Positions 35,191 through 48,113 of a DNA stretch of 64,000 nucleotides are shown here, piece by piece. The notes below the pieces were generated by a model. The model was not told the origin of the DNA and did not search any database. It saw nothing but the letters and a program-made list of their open reading frames with translations. A program made the translations under genes and the position numbers. Every line of letters begins with the position of its first letter. Position 1 is the stretch's first letter. Source of the stretch: Heterobasidion occidentale (taxonomy: Eukaryota > Basidiomycota > Agaricomycetes > Russulales > Bondarzewiaceae); contig JBCAQO010000013.1 in the NCBI GenBank assembly GCA_039111635.1, positions 558,001-622,000 on the forward strand, in the 5' to 3' direction.

Positions 35191-36200
35191 ATTCACCTGT
35201 ACTTCGCCTAGACCACATGTTCCTTGACTCACCTCCAAAATCTCCGATCCAGGCCATCTGCGAACCACGAACTTACAAGATATTGATTGCACCAGATTGC
35301 ACCGCAGCTCATATAGTATGAGCCCACGCGTGTCTGCGCAGCGCTCCACGTCCATGTCCTTCCTGATGGACAATCAATTGTCTTTCGTGCCGACCTTCGA
35401 TGTTCGATATTCTTCAATATTCAAGTACGGTCGAGACATACGCATCCCTGACTGCGGAGCTGGCCTGAAGGGCTCCAAAAAGGCTTGATGTACCACGTTC
35501 CTCGCGCTTCGCCGCGCTTCGTCGCAGCAGACTAGATGGAATCACAACCCAGAATCGCACGAGGTAAGTTGAGACCGTACCACCGTAGGTCATCCACAGG
35601 TCGACTGACTCACCAGACAAGAATATCCGCCAGACAAGTAGTCTGAACATGACTTTGGACACGAGCGGCGATCCAGGCCTTGCGATAACGGACAGTGTCC
35701 CCACGGAGGATGGCTGTCTCCTACTCGCGCCAAGTTGGGACACTGTTGGGGCGCCTGCGACCTCTGGGAATAACACCAGCCATCTTCTCAGCGATGCACT
35801 GTACTTGCACTGTTCCTGAGGCTGGCCGCGTCCCGAGGAAGCAGGTTGAATTCGTGACGTAACAGCACCCGCATCCACCCGCCCATACCCGTGCGCGACC
35901 GTGTCATCTCACCCAGCGCACAATCAGACTTACCTCTCGGTTGGCCCCATAAGTCACAACAATCCCGATTACTAGACATTCCAGTCACACACACACGGAT
36001 AAACGAAGGTGACGCCGATGCATATAAATATTAGACAAAGATAATCTACAGAAAGCGAACACGGACGAACTACAAAGTAAACATAAAGTACAGCCCTACG
36101 GCAGAAAACAGAGAGCGAAAGCAACACCACCACCGATGCCACCACCACCACCACCACCGTTTAGTTTACACATGGCAAGTTAGCTTACAGATTATTTGAC
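35191..36200. other. Region without a supported gene
   Basis: A minus-strand ORF at 35414-35878 (containing VDLWMTYGGTVSTYLVRFW) may be an exon of a decayed gene linked to the remnant at 34.7-35.2 kb, but no complete model was found. 36000-36180 is AC-rich and includes a short CAC microsatellite (about 36125-36160). Confidence 0.4.
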
Positions 36201-38785
36201 TTATGCTTCGTGGAGGACAACGCTCCTCGCCTGCTCTGAGCGGGGCGTGATACTCAGCTTCAGCGTATTTGGAATCCTGTATACGATTGGAAGGTGAGCA
36301 CGCATATACTCCAAGTCACGCGTTGTCTTCGTTAGAAAATCGAACGCACCTGAAAACCGAGTTGTCAAACACGACCTCTGGCTCGATCGTCTGACCGCGC
36401 TCATCAACGGCCTTTGAGATATCAAGGGTGGAAAGCATCGTCGCGAGCAGCAGCCACACTGAGGACTCGATCAAGTGTACGCCAGGGCATCGCCTACGAC
36501 CGCCGACATAACACCGCTGTCAATGGCAAGCCCGCGTTGACAGGTAAGAGCACAACGCACCTCCGTCCAAATCCGAACGTATAGTTCCTAGGGTCCCGTC
36601 TGCGCGCCGTGACATCATCGACCTTCTCGAGAAAACGTTCAGGGTAAAACTTCTCAGGATCAGGGTACAGTTTGGGATCCCGCAGCATTTTCCTGAAGGA
36701 AATGAAAAATAGAGTTAAGAGCGTCAGCAGTCATAGTGACAGATTCTTAAGCTTACCAGACGTTCCCAAATACCTGGGACAGATCATAAGTAAGTATGGT
36801 TCCCGAAGTCTCCATGATTAAAAAGCTTACAAGAGTGCCCTTAGGAATGAGCATGCCATCAAATACATCATCCTCCATCAATCGATGGGGGAGACCTAGA
36901 ACGACATACAAGACAGTCGACATCATTCAGTTTCTTGGAGCAATACATGCGTGGAACTTGAGACGCCTACCCAATGGCACGGGGCAGCCCCACCGCAAGC
37001 ATTCTGCCCAGATGGCTTCAATGAAGGGCAAATTTGGACGATCCTCAAACGTAGGCAAGCGGGAGGTTCCAACGACGCTGTCCAGCTCCTTTTGAGCTTT
37101 GCGCATGGATTCCGGGTGCTGGATCATTGCCAGTAGGAAGTGAGTGACGACAGTCAGTGTCTGTGAACAAGTAATTGCCGTCAGTTCAGAGTATAGTATT
37201 TTGAGATATAGTATTTTGAGAAAAGGCTGCTAACAGTGTCAATACTAGAAGCATACATCGAGTTGGCCGTCCACTTGATATCGAATTCCTCAAGTTCGGT
37301 GGCGAGTTTACCGTCTTCTTCGAGGAGCGTCGAACAAAATGAAGGGACCGCTGTGCCGGCTCTCTGTACGGAAAGCCCTGACATCAGTCTTGGAGAGTCC
37401 CCGCAAACACGAAAACGTACGATATTGTCCTTCAATGCATTGTAAGGCATATCAACCGATTCTTCGATGACCTTCTTCCACATCGCCGCCTTGCGCTTAA
37501 AGCCTGCGCCAGGGAACCAATCCGGCAGATGCTTCACTAAGTACCGTGTCAGCCTAGACACGCTGAAACACGGGCATGGACTCACGAGCCGGAATGATAT
37601 CTACCGGCCATAAGCCTCCCCCGGAGCAGATCTCATTCGCCAGCAAGTCGGTGGCGTACTCGGACTTGACGAGGTACTTGTCATTGTTGGATCGCACCTC
37701 GAGTCCGTAGACCACGAGCAGCGTCATGCCGCCCGCGTATCTCTTGACGTTGCTGACGTAGTCTGGGTCTGCGAGGGTCCGGCGGAGGAATTGGAGAGTC
37801 TCGGTCTGGATGAGGGGGTGGTATTGCTTGATGTTATTGACGCCTAGAGCACGGGACATCAGACGTCGCTGTCGGCGTGCCTCGTCGCCGTAGCGAGTGA
37901 ATGCAACCTGGGAGTCGCCCAGATAGAAGCCGGGTCAGTTGAGAGGACCTCTCCGAAAGAGTTGCACGGCGTGCATACCATGTGCTCTGCACCGCATCTA
38001 GAGGCACATCTGCATGAGAAGACGGACGGAGAAAAGGGAAAGGAAGGGGCGCTTACAGCTCGCTAACCATAACGAGCGCAGGCTTGTCCGAGTAGATTGC
38101 GCCTCGACGTTCCATTAACTCGGCGACTGCCTCCGGTGAGTTGAGGAAAACGATGCCCTGTCCGAATATATGCAAGTACACGACGTCGCCTGGAATCGGA
38201 GTCAGACATCAATTAATCGAACTGTTCGCATCCGACAACACCAAAGTTGAGGATCGAGGAGACAGACAGACAGGTGGACTGATCACGCCGTGCATCTCCG
38301 TGCCCAATCAATCACGGACGCGGCGCAGGAGGCGCACCATCACCTGCCGCGTGCACGTCAAGCTCACTGACGCATCGAAGGCAGGCTACGACCGTTGGGG
38401 AAGCGCGACTGCTCGATATGGGGCTAAATGAGCGCCTCTCTCGAGCACGATCTCGCACGACGCATCGATCTGGACGCCGGACACCCGCTGTCGCAGATCC
38501 CTGTCATCCATCTTCTGACGACGCCACCCTTCGGCAGCCTCTCAGAAGCCCTCAGAGTGAAACGCGCCAGGGGAAAACCCGTGTCGAGTACGCACCGAAC
38601 ACCTTGGCCCACTCCGCAGCGGTCAGCCAGAACTCCTTCACCTTCAGATCGGTGATGTTTCCCAAGAGCGGCCAGGGCTTGGGTCCAGGAGGGAGCGGCA
38701 GGGACGATCCAGCCGTCTTTGACCTACGCCACAAGAAAAGAGCGACGAAGAGGACGGCGAGCCCGCCGTACGTAGTTAGCGTCAT
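36201..38785 (-). CDS. Cytochrome P450 monooxygenase
   Basis: ER-anchored heme monooxygenase, about 510 residues. The N-terminal anchor MTLTTYGGLAVLFVALFLWR is followed by the proline hinge LPLPPGPKPWPLLGN. Further landmarks are DVVYLHIFGQGIVFLNSPEA, the C-helix region FTRYGDEARRQRRLMSRALG, the I-helix region NSMYASSIDTT (Ser where Gly is common), the K-helix ExxR in AECLRWGCPVPLG, FYPERF, and the heme loop FGFGRR/CPGVHL split by an intron. It ends in RSEQARSVVLHEA, TAA at 36203-36201. Overall pattern matches Agaricomycete P450s often labelled O-methylsterigmatocystin oxidoreductase-like; substrate unknown. The first intron (about 38592-38192, ~400 nt) is far longer than the others. All key motifs are present, so probably functional. 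Confidence 0.9.
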
Positions 38786-39269
38786 TTAGAATTGAATTCC
38801 CTTCAGCGAGAACGAAAGGGGGTGAAAGGGGAGAGGGGGGGCAGTGAGGGAGGGCAAGCGTTGGATGATTGTTTATAAGGGCGGGAAAGGCAGGGCTCGT
38901 TCGGGCAAGAAGGACCTCTTCGCTGGCGATATAAAGCGCTTGAGAGTTCCAGAAGCACACGCCAATCATGATTCATGTAAAAACACGCCTGGCACAGCAG
39001 AGACTCGGCCGGGAGTAAAGGCAAGTGTCGTACTCGCGAAGTTCGAACCCACTCGCACGGGCTTCCTTCGAGTTCAGGGGGTGGCGAGCGACCCCGGAGC
39101 CATCCCACGTGCGCTGCATAATCTGCTCCTACTAAGTGGCTGTTGCAATTGCGGGTCCATCGACCATCGACGAACGTCAACGAAACAAGTACACTATCGT
39201 AATAAATACATCTGGACACAATTCTCTCCGTCAATACGTCTTTTTTCGGCCACCGCGCACCTCGGGTCG
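38786..39269. other. Intergenic between P450 and DUR3-like genes
   Basis: Upstream region of the P450 gene and 3' flank of the transporter gene. A GATATAAAGC TATA-like string lies near 38929-38937. No further gene seen. Confidence 0.5.
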
Positions 39270-42200
39270 TCACGCCTGCGCCACCGTTGCAGGTGGCGCG
39301 TATTTCCCGCTTCCCTTCGCAAATATATCCTGAAGAATGCGCGCAGCAAAGCCCGCATTGAAGACGCGAGGCGTGAGCAAGGCGCATCTGACGAAGATGC
39401 GCCACTGACCTTGACGATTCCCCGCGCGATCAGCCGGAGCGCCTCCCTGCTCTCCCAAAGCGGGTATAGCACGACCGAGAACGCGGAGCAGAAGCACCAC
39501 AGGATGCCGATGACCACCCACGCCGTCAGCCCGCGCACGCCGTACACGGTATGCGCGAAGAACAGCGGGAGCGGCACGACGATCAGCATGACGACCAGCT
39601 GCACCGGGCGCCCACGTCAGGCAAACGGAACACATGCGGAGACGCGAAACATGACTTACGAGGATGATGGACGACCACGCCGCGAACCGGAATGCCTTCT
39701 GGAGCGCGACAGGGTCCAGATCTCCGTCGGCTGCACGAACGGCTCCTCGTTCCTCACAGACTGCACGTCCGCGTCGCCAGCGCGCGACGGGCGCTTCTCG
39801 CTCTCGCTGTCTTTCTCACCCGTTACGACCTCGGCGTCCGCCTTCTCCCCGGCCAGGCGCGGCTCGACGCTGGGCGCGTTGAGGGCGCGGGTGGCCTCGA
39901 AGTCAAAAATTTCAGGCCACTTGACGACCACATAACAATGACAGATTACAGGCGGGGAGATAGACAGGCGGCATCAGCGGGCGATGAATCGAAGCCGCGC
40001 GGATTTGGTATAAGTAAGTGCGTGTGTGGGTGCTGATAAACCGCAGAAAACTTACGATATATGAGGTCGCGGTCGCGATGATACCACCGACCCCGATCGA
40101 GGCCAGGTTGCCCGCAAGCATCTCGTAGTCACCTATACGACCCCATAAACCACGAAATCCCACAGTCAGCGAACGTCGGCGCCCCAAGCGCCCAAAAGCG
40201 TAAAAGCGCCACTGGCACCGCAGCCGCTCACGTACCGCCGGATGTCGTCACATTAATCGTCCCGCCGTTCAGCGTGCTCGTCGTGACCAGCCACGCGATG
40301 ATCCCTGCACAAAAACCGACGACCGCGCCGCCGATGCAGCCCCATTTGTTTGCCTTGGACCAAGTGATGCACAGCGCGATGGGCACGACTGCGGAGCCGA
40401 GGATGACGCCCATAAACGTCTGTTGTGTTTCAAGGAAAAACAAATATGAGCCCTGCGGAGAGATTGAAGGCTGAAACACACGCACGTAGAGCCAGCCCAT
40501 GGACACCCCGATATAGAAGAAAATGAGGCCTGCGACGCCCATGCACAGCGCGAAGAAGGCAACCTAAGTGGGAAATGATAATGAAATTGACTGTCAGATA
40601 TCAAATGGTGAAGAGGTAGACCCGAAGAGACTTGCCATCGCATGAGACACCTTCAAAACCTGCGCTTCCGTCGCATGCGGGTTGAAGTACCTCTTTCGAG
40701 AACCCCATCCAGTCAGTGGCGACCCTGAAGCGTCGACCCTTGCACGTCTTCGACTCACCTTGTAGACGTCGTACGTCAGGATCGACGACACGGCGATGAG
40801 CTCTGCAGATGCGGCCGACGTGACAGCGAGGAAAAGGAGGACGAGCAACGCCGCGGCGCCCGATTTTCCGAGGAGCGCAGAGGCCGCGGCCGCTGCTGGG
40901 AGGCCCGCAGACACGTCTACGGCCGTGAGCGTTTCCATGTCAGGGTCGCCTCGAAGCGCGACAGCAGCGAGCCCGAGCGTCGTGGCGAACGCAAAAGGGA
41001 TCGCGAACCTTTCACCAAAATCAAAAGACGACCGATATCCGTGATCAGCGGTGGAAGCGGAAGGCGAACGAATGGACGCACCACGCGAGCCCACCCAGCA
41101 AGTACGCCTTGACGCAGCTCGCCGGCTTGCTCGCGATCGCGCGCTGCCAGTACGCCTGGTCCTGGAACACCGTCGCGAAGTTGCCGATGATGTTGATCAC
41201 GCCGAAGATGAGCCCGTTCTTCGAGCGCATCGTCATGTACGACCCGTGTGCGTTGCCGGGGACCGGGGTCGCCGCGGCCGCGGCCTCCAAAGCTCGTGCA
41301 TGCGCGCGGGCGAGCCGATCTTGGGCGAGGTCGCGTAGACGGTGAAGATGAAGGTGAGGATGATGGCGAAGAGAACGGTCGTGTGGGTGCTGTGGGTGTT
41401 TGTGAAACGGCGTCAGTGAGCAAGCATGGTCGAAAAGAGCTGACGCACTAATCGCAAAGAAGTGTTGCGCGCATACCGCCTACAACGACGTAGATCGCGA
41501 CGCCGAGAGGAATGAGGAAGCAGGCCTGGTCGAGATGTGTTGGACGAAGTACAGGCGACAAAACATATACACTTACAGCGATGGTATGCATCCCCGTCAA
41601 GTCCGTGACTGTGGCTGATCCACCCAGGATGAGCATCGACGACACGATAATGTTTGTAGCGAGTCTAGTAGCCCAACAAGCTTTCAGTTTCACCCGACGC
41701 TCATCCGATTTTTTCCGGCTTTTCACGCACCCGAAAAACATGAACACGAGGTGTGCAAACGTCCCCCAGCGCGCGCCGACGATCTCGAGCCACGTGTGCG
41801 CGTAGGGCGCGTTCAGCTTCAACTTGGCCGCCAGCTGCGCGAACAGGAGGACTTGCACCGTCGCACCCGCGCCGTACCACCACGGCCCCGAAATCCCATA
41901 TTTATACGCGACGGCACTCGATTGCAACTACGCGTCGCGCACACACGCACGTCAGATGCAGAGTAGGGGAACTTGATATGAATGAAACGAGACGCACGAG
42001 AGTGGCCGCCCACGTCCATGCAGAAACGATACCGGCGGCGATGAGGCCTGGCTTGACGCTCCTCGACGCGCTGCTGAACTCCTCTGAGCTTTTCGGTGAG
42101 AACGGGGTATAACGCGCCTGGACCGCGGTGAGCACGATCATGAACGCGCTGAAGAACAAGCCGATCCCTGTCTTGCGCGGTCAGCTCCCCGCCTCGGCGT

Positions 42201-42344
42201 CTCCCAAAAACTGCTTAGAACGCACCGACGACTGTCATCCATCCACGAATCCGGTAAGAATGATGTTTACAAGACTGAATAAGCAGACGACGCACCGACG
42301 CCATAGCCTGCTCCCTGTGGGAGAACGGTTGCACTGGACGACAT
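39270..42344 (-). CDS. DUR3: Urea/polyamine transporter DUR3-like (sodium:solute symporter family), two apparent frameshifts
   Basis: Plasma-membrane proton-coupled urea uptake protein. Reads [36 protein letters not shown]; the DUR3 hallmark [121 protein letters not shown]; and a C-terminal GSGKYAPP, with stop at 39272-39270. Many membrane helices are visible. Two single-base losses break the frame: near 41286-41292 (between HEL and [13 protein letters not shown]) and near 39716-39725 (between FVQPTE and [15 protein letters not shown]). One intron (40635-40564) has a GC donor (GCAAGT). If the lesions are real this is a recent pseudogene; if they are assembly errors the gene is complete, about 700 residues. 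Expression would be expected under nitrogen limitation; no site was identified. Confidence 0.85.
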
Positions 42345-43626
42345 GACGATCCCTTTGCTGGAGGTTCAGTGAGTCGAGGGAAACAGGCGAGCGCGCCTCG
42401 ACGACTTTATCGACATTCTGAATCTGAAAGCGGACAATCGGTGGCCATGATTGGACGAGGCGCAATGCTTATCTGTGCGGGGTCGAAGTTCGCTAAAAAG
42501 CTAGATTTTTTCTGATGATGCCAACCGTTTCCGCCTTATCGGTGAGCCTTGGAAGACGATAAGAGCACGGGATTGAGAATCAGATAGATAGGACCTGAAC
42601 TGAAGCGCTCACAGATGACGGCGCCTCGGCTGCGTCGCGAGGCCTGGATTCTGGGACCGAAGGTCGTCGAGGTGTCTGAGATGCAGAAGACCCTCCTTGT
42701 GTGGATGCCGGCGGTGTTGATATCGAGGTAGTAGACCATGACGCGGGGGCAGCGAGCAAGGAGGTGGGGGTCGTGATCGACGTCAGGTACAGGCGGCCAA
42801 CATATATTGTCGGCCGACGGCGACCGACGGGCTACTGTTTTCGGAGGCAACTTTAGGAGTCGCGGCATTGTCGCGGCTGTCACGCCCAATGTCTCTTGAC
42901 AGTTTGCCGCCGTTTTCGATCGTCAGCTCGCCTACCTGCGCCTACCTGCACCTACATACATGAATGACGACAGGATGTCACAGTTGACATAGCAGTGTGG
43001 AGAAGGTGAGTGTATCTAGGCATCTCAAAGCTTTGAACATCCCCGTGCTGAGCATCGTGATCAAAGGCGGCGAATGCAGCTCCTATCCGAGTATCTGGGT
43101 ATCGTTTCATGCAAGCGTCATGTTGCCATATCAACGGCGCGTCTTTTCAATTCATACCATGTCGTTCCGTCGACCGAAAGGTGCGTCCAATCCTCTCCAG
43201 TCTGTCTCATAATATGGTCTCGTACAAAGTTGACCTCCGTTTCATATTGAACCAATCATATTAGGGCGATGGCCGCCGTACGTTCGTTTTTGTATCATTG
43301 TCAGAACCCGTCTGACCAACTGCAGCCGCGGGACATTTTGAATGTCAACCAGGGGATTCTTCGTGGCGCGCGCATCGGGCACTGGAGTGCTGAAGCCGTA
43401 ATAAATGTGGACGCAATGCTACGTCGACTTTGAAGCCGACTATACTCACCCTCAATTTCGGTGACCTCACAACCGGTGCACTCCGTTCAATCTACAGACC
43501 AGTGCATGGACCTCGCGCGCGGCAGTGAGAGACTCACGGCAAGCCCACGTTCAATTTTGCATTGAAAATTAAGCTCATACTTCGGATAGCCTCATGCATC
43601 GCGCCTCATGGGTTATCATAGGCCTG
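42345..43626. other. Intergenic, no supported gene
   Basis: Upstream region of the DUR3-like gene plus unassigned DNA. A tiny two-intron model starting at 43159 (MSFRRPKG) was tested and rejected. Confidence 0.45.
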
Positions 43627-43863
43627 TCACGAGTTTACATGTACTCCGCAACGCGTTTGCGTCCATCGCAAGCGGTCGTCTCTTGTCATTGTACCCTGCG
43701 CCGGGCGACCTTGGAGTACTCTATGTTGCACAATACCGTTGCATGCTTCACACAGGAAACACAGCTCAGAGCTGTTGGCGCACTTGAGCCTCCCAGGCTC
43801 GGCGTTACAATATTGACAGAGCGGGAGCTGTTCATGGTCTTCGTGCCTCTCTTGTTGACGCAA
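43627..43863 (-). CDS. Cys-rich ORF with a B-box-like zinc-finger pattern, uncertain
   Basis: The minus-strand frame reads CQYCNAEPGRLKCANSSELC followed by FLCEACNGIVQH. This gives C-x2-C-x8-C-x6-C-x2-C and a following His, close to the spacing of a CONSTANS-type B-box (C-x2-C-x8-C-x7-C-x2-C...H). The ORF is short (about 80 codons), ends RCGVHVNS-TGA, and the upstream exon, if any, was not found. It may be a remnant or chance. If real, the role would be metal-supported protein contact. Confidence 0.3.
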   Translation of the reverse strand: MRQQERHEDHEQLPLCQYCNAEPGRLKCANSSELCFLCEACNGIVQHRVLQGRPAQGTMTRDDRLRWTQTRCGVHVNS

Positions 43864-44440
43864 CTCGTCGGCGCATTCGGTCAGGTCCGCCGTGCTCCCT
43901 CAAAATCCTGGATCATATCAGACCAATACTGGTCCACAAAAAATTGAAAGGTTTGAAGCTCATGAGGTAAGAGAGTCGACAGTGTTGCATGAGGAACAAG
44001 TTCTATAAGCAGCGCCCATGAGTTGACGAGTGGACGCACAAGTCCACTCTACAAATACAAGGGCACGTTCCATTTCAATCAAATAGGTGCTCCCATTACT
44101 GATAGCAAATGACGACTCTATTATGTACTAACCTCCACAACCCCCAATCGACTAACCCTCGAAGCAAAGCTTCTACAAATTTCGTTCTGCGCACCATGTT
44201 TCATGGTCATCGCCGATCATCCCACAAATAAGCTGAGTAGTCTATGCCGTACTCACCTTACACCTCTGACATTGACGATGGCATCGCTCGTCCCAAGTAT
44301 ATTGTATTAGCAAAAAAGACAGTACATAGCAGCACAATTGGTATCGATCGTACACATCTCGTACAAGGAGTGTCGCTAGGTTCATGAATTCATAATTCAT
44401 CAGTACACTACGCGGTGCGAGGTACACACATCGTCCCTGA
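43864..44440. other. Intergenic
   Basis: 3' flank of the ICMT-like gene. No ORF, RNA gene or repeat could be supported. Confidence 0.5.
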
Positions 44441-45231
44441 CTAGAACACCCAAGGAACCAGTGCGAATCTGACTCTCTTGGCGTACTCTTCCCAAGCGGG
44501 CCCAAACGTCTTCCGCAGCTCTCCATCTTCGACGCGAACCCTCTTCGTCGTGCTGTACACCGCGAACCCGCATTTGACGACCCAGAACCCCGCGAACCAC
44601 CACGCAAGAACATCAGCTGTGCTCCCCCATCCCAGCATCCCGCACTCTCTCGCCCACGAGCCCCGCGCGCCGAGCATGACGGTCACGCCGACGAGCGTGA
44701 GATGCAGTCCTGTATAGCTCGGGTGCCGGATCCACGCATACGGGCCGGAGACGACGAGCTGGTGCTTCGGCATGATGCTCACCTCGAAGGTGAAGAGCCG
44801 GCCAAGAGTAACGTAACACCACTTGCGGAGCAGCGCGCCGGCAACGCAGCTGGCGACTGCCACGACGAAAAGTGTGCTAGGGATCGTGAGGGCTGTCGGT
44901 GATGACGGCGCGCGCCGGCATAGGGAGACGGCCGCGGCAGATGTAGGCGCGTACACTGTGCACAGCGTCATCACGGCATCGATGATGGCCAACACCCAGG
45001 TGAGGCTCTGGTTGCAACATCTCGCAGTCAGAAGAACATCCTCGGGAGCATGGGACCCGTACGCACTTTGGTAAGGAAGCTCATATATCGCACAATGCGA
45101 TTGAATAGACTGGGCCCCGTCTGTTGTTTTAGTGGCACTGGAGGCTGTGGTGGGGATAGCGATGCGTCGACAGATGCTGCTGCAACAAGCAAGAGACCGA
45201 TCTTCAGCCAGGGAGTAGTCGTTGAAATCAT
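44441..45231 (-). CDS. Isoprenylcysteine carboxyl methyltransferase-like membrane protein (ICMT family)
   Basis: Integral membrane methyltransferase family that caps prenylated C-termini (yeast Ste14). Starts MISTTTPWLKIGLLLVAAAS at 45231. A single intron (donor GTGCGTACG near 45067, acceptor near 45008) joins YMSFLTK to SLTWVLAIIDAVMTLCTVYA. Membrane segments are visible, for example FVVAVASCVAGALLRKW and LAWWFAGFWVVKCGFAVY. The family signature GPYAWIRHPSYTGLHL and the C-terminal FGPAWEEYAKRVRFALVPWV are present, with TAG or TGA at 44443-44441. About 240 residues. Agaricomycetes carry several ICMT-like copies, and this one need not be the Ste14 orthologue. Intact. Confidence 0.87.
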
Positions 45232-48113
45232 GGCGGTCGTGGAGGTGCTAGGAAGACTGGCTGAGAGTTGGCAGCCAGGTCGAAGCAAGGCTCTGTCTTA
45301 TAACCGAGAGCTTGGAACACCGAAAAGACGGTGATACGAAATTGGTGTGTACGGCATCGTTTAATCGTTTCTGAAGGCGTGCGGTAACCCATCGCGTAAA
45401 CTCTCAGTTTGCTACGTGTGAACGGCATTCAACGGCTCGTGCTCTCGCGCCGAAAATATCAAGTCAGATCGCTTTTTACTCAATATTTACATCGTAAAAC
45501 GTGGCCTAGGACATGGATATGGCCCGAAATCGGGCTATAATTCGAAGAGTCTGCAAGACAATTTCCAGGATCAACAAGAGCCTACAACGCCTCCAAGTGA
45601 ACCCGGCTGCGCTGGCAAGTCCCCCGTAAATCTTGAGGTCTGGCCTTATGAATCTTGATTACCGAAATCCACTAGTGCGTTTGCGGTCCCTTGGGTCCCA
45701 GGAGGTCCCAGGCAAGCGACGTCCTGGCTGGCCTTGTGGTAATTACAAATGAGAACCTTGCTGCTTCTTGTCTCCTTTCTACAAGGATCTGTCACAAGAA
45801 CGCATTCAGTTGAGCAAATGGGTCTACGATTGCATCACAGGTATCACCGATAGACACATGAAACACTGTGTGCCTCCGGTTCATCACTCGGACATCTCCA
45901 GAGAGTGGCATCACGAGGATATCTCAAGCAGTCGAGCATGGCTCCAGACAATTGGGATTATACCACGAGGACTGGACGTTGGATGAAAATTCACCAGATG
46001 GTGACAACCCGAGGTGTTTCGATCGGTGAAGTAACCGTTAGGTGACCGGCGATACGCGACGTGAGAGGGTGATCGATGTCTTAGCTTCGATTTTCTGACC
46101 AACGCTCACAAGCGCTCACAGCGATGCGAAGATATGCCTAGGACTGTCGATGGATAAGTTGTGCGAGTGAGGCTGAAAGAACCATGGCAATAGATACTAA
46201 CTCTATCGACATTCACGATTATTTACTGCTGGACTCATGAGAAAAAAAAACCCATTTACATCACATTAGAATACTGAGTCGTTCAAATGCTCCGCAGACT
46301 CACAGTAGTTGCTTAGTACTTATCAGCCTTGCCATCGAGAGTAACGGGCCCCGCATTGAATAGGATGGTCATCGCATTATCGATTTCGGGCCCTACTATT
46401 CCACGCTATCTCGCTCCAATCGCATCAAGAAGTGATCAGAGAAGGGTCCACACGTGCAAGCTGTAATAAAAGAGGTCCGGTGGTGCAGGCGTTTTCCTTC
46501 CTACACACACATGTGCAGTGTGTTCGAGAGATTCTTCTGTGGGCCGGAAACAACCATTTTCTATCGGCCGGTCTGCCTCGATGTCATAAAATGCCTATCC
46601 TGTCGCTTCAGCTTCATGGATGCATGAGCGGGACTGCAACATGCATCGCCTGAGGTATTAAGGTGCTAACAGCGGGCTCCTCAGCCTCCGTGATGCAACT
46701 GCATGTGAGAAGGCGTCTGAACGGCAGCTAGTCGTAGTTCGGGAAGCCGGTGTTTGAGCAGCACATAGGAACACGAGGACACCGAAGGGTGCTGAATTTG
46801 ATCTAACCTGGTGGAGAATAGCTGCAGACCTTGCTCACATTTTGGTTTAGAGGCCCTAAAAGTACGTTTGATAAGAAGGTATGAACGCATGAAAGGCATG
46901 CTCCTTCGCAAATTTCAACTTCGAGGTTGGTCATTTGACGGACAATTGTCATATATTGATTGAGAAACCTTCCGTGTTCAAAGTCGTCGGACCAATCTTC
47001 CAACCTATGAAGAGATTAAATACCTTGAATGAGAGGCTGGACATTGGCACTGAACATGAGCTGCAAGGCCTAATTTCGAGGAATGCTGTGCTTACTGACT
47101 GGGAAAGCGTCGAGCTTCCTAATGGGGTCTGTAGAGCTTCTTGCTAGCCAGATAATCAACCGCAAAGCAGAATTTTGGCCGTTTGTGTGGTGTCCGCGGC
47201 CGATGATCGAGTGATTCTGAAGTAAGTATAGCACATTGCCGCCGGACACATGATTCAATGTCCAAGATAGATGATGATACGTTCGATTCAGGACGAGACA
47301 CAGTCCAGTATCGGCCAATTGATTCTTGAGACAAAGGTAAGTTATGACTCACCACGATATAAATATAGCATCGGGTAACTTTTGAGCGGCAAGCAATCAT
47401 TGACGATGCTAGGCGAACTGGCGTTGTGAGAAGTCAGCAGGAGTCCTGGTGCGATTATATCTTGAATCAGCCGGATTCATGGAAGGAACTGTACTTAGTA
47501 AATGAGACATCTACGATCTCGTTCCTTTATGTAACGTGGTCCGTTCAAGAGCCAAGAGATGATAATTCATTCTGATTAATTCGCGGAAAATCACATCCGG
47601 TACAGCTGACAGTGCAGAAGAGGGCAGACACCGAAGCTTCAGCTTATCGATGATGTTCAGGAAAGTCAAGGAGTACGACGATTGGTGTTGAATCTCATTG
47701 TAGACAAGTAGCCAGTGCAGCCGGAGGGCGATAAGGGCAACTGGATGTTCACATGCTCAGATGTCACTGTGAGCAGCACTGAAGTTGAAGGTCACTCACA
47801 CAGTCCACATATCTCATCAACGTTGCCTGGCTTCAGTCATAACGCTATGATATGCGTCTTTCATTGCTTACCGCGTCGAGGTGGACGACTCGAGCGAAGC
47901 GGAGACGGTCGGAGCCTTGCGACACTGTGACACTTGGTGGCTGTCACGTCACGCAGCCTCTTTTTGGCCCATGCTGAGTGCCACACTGCCAACAATCTCA
48001 TACAGGTTTTGGTCCGAACCCAATCAATGCATCTCTGATCTGCCTGCGATCTTCAATGGTCGATACGACCACAACTTGCGTGCATCCTTGTGCTCGAGTG
48101 CTTCGCAATCAAC
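45232..48113. other. Long intergenic region without a recognised gene
   Basis: Nearly 2.9 kb. Many ORFs of 60-90 codons occur on both strands, but none has motif support, splice structure or codon bias. No transposon ends or tandem repeats were noticed. Confidence 0.5.

Noticed and set aside
43159..43440. Small three-exon gene starting MSFRRPKG
   Set aside because: With the GT-AG sites available, the frame ends after about 15 codons; no motif supports it.
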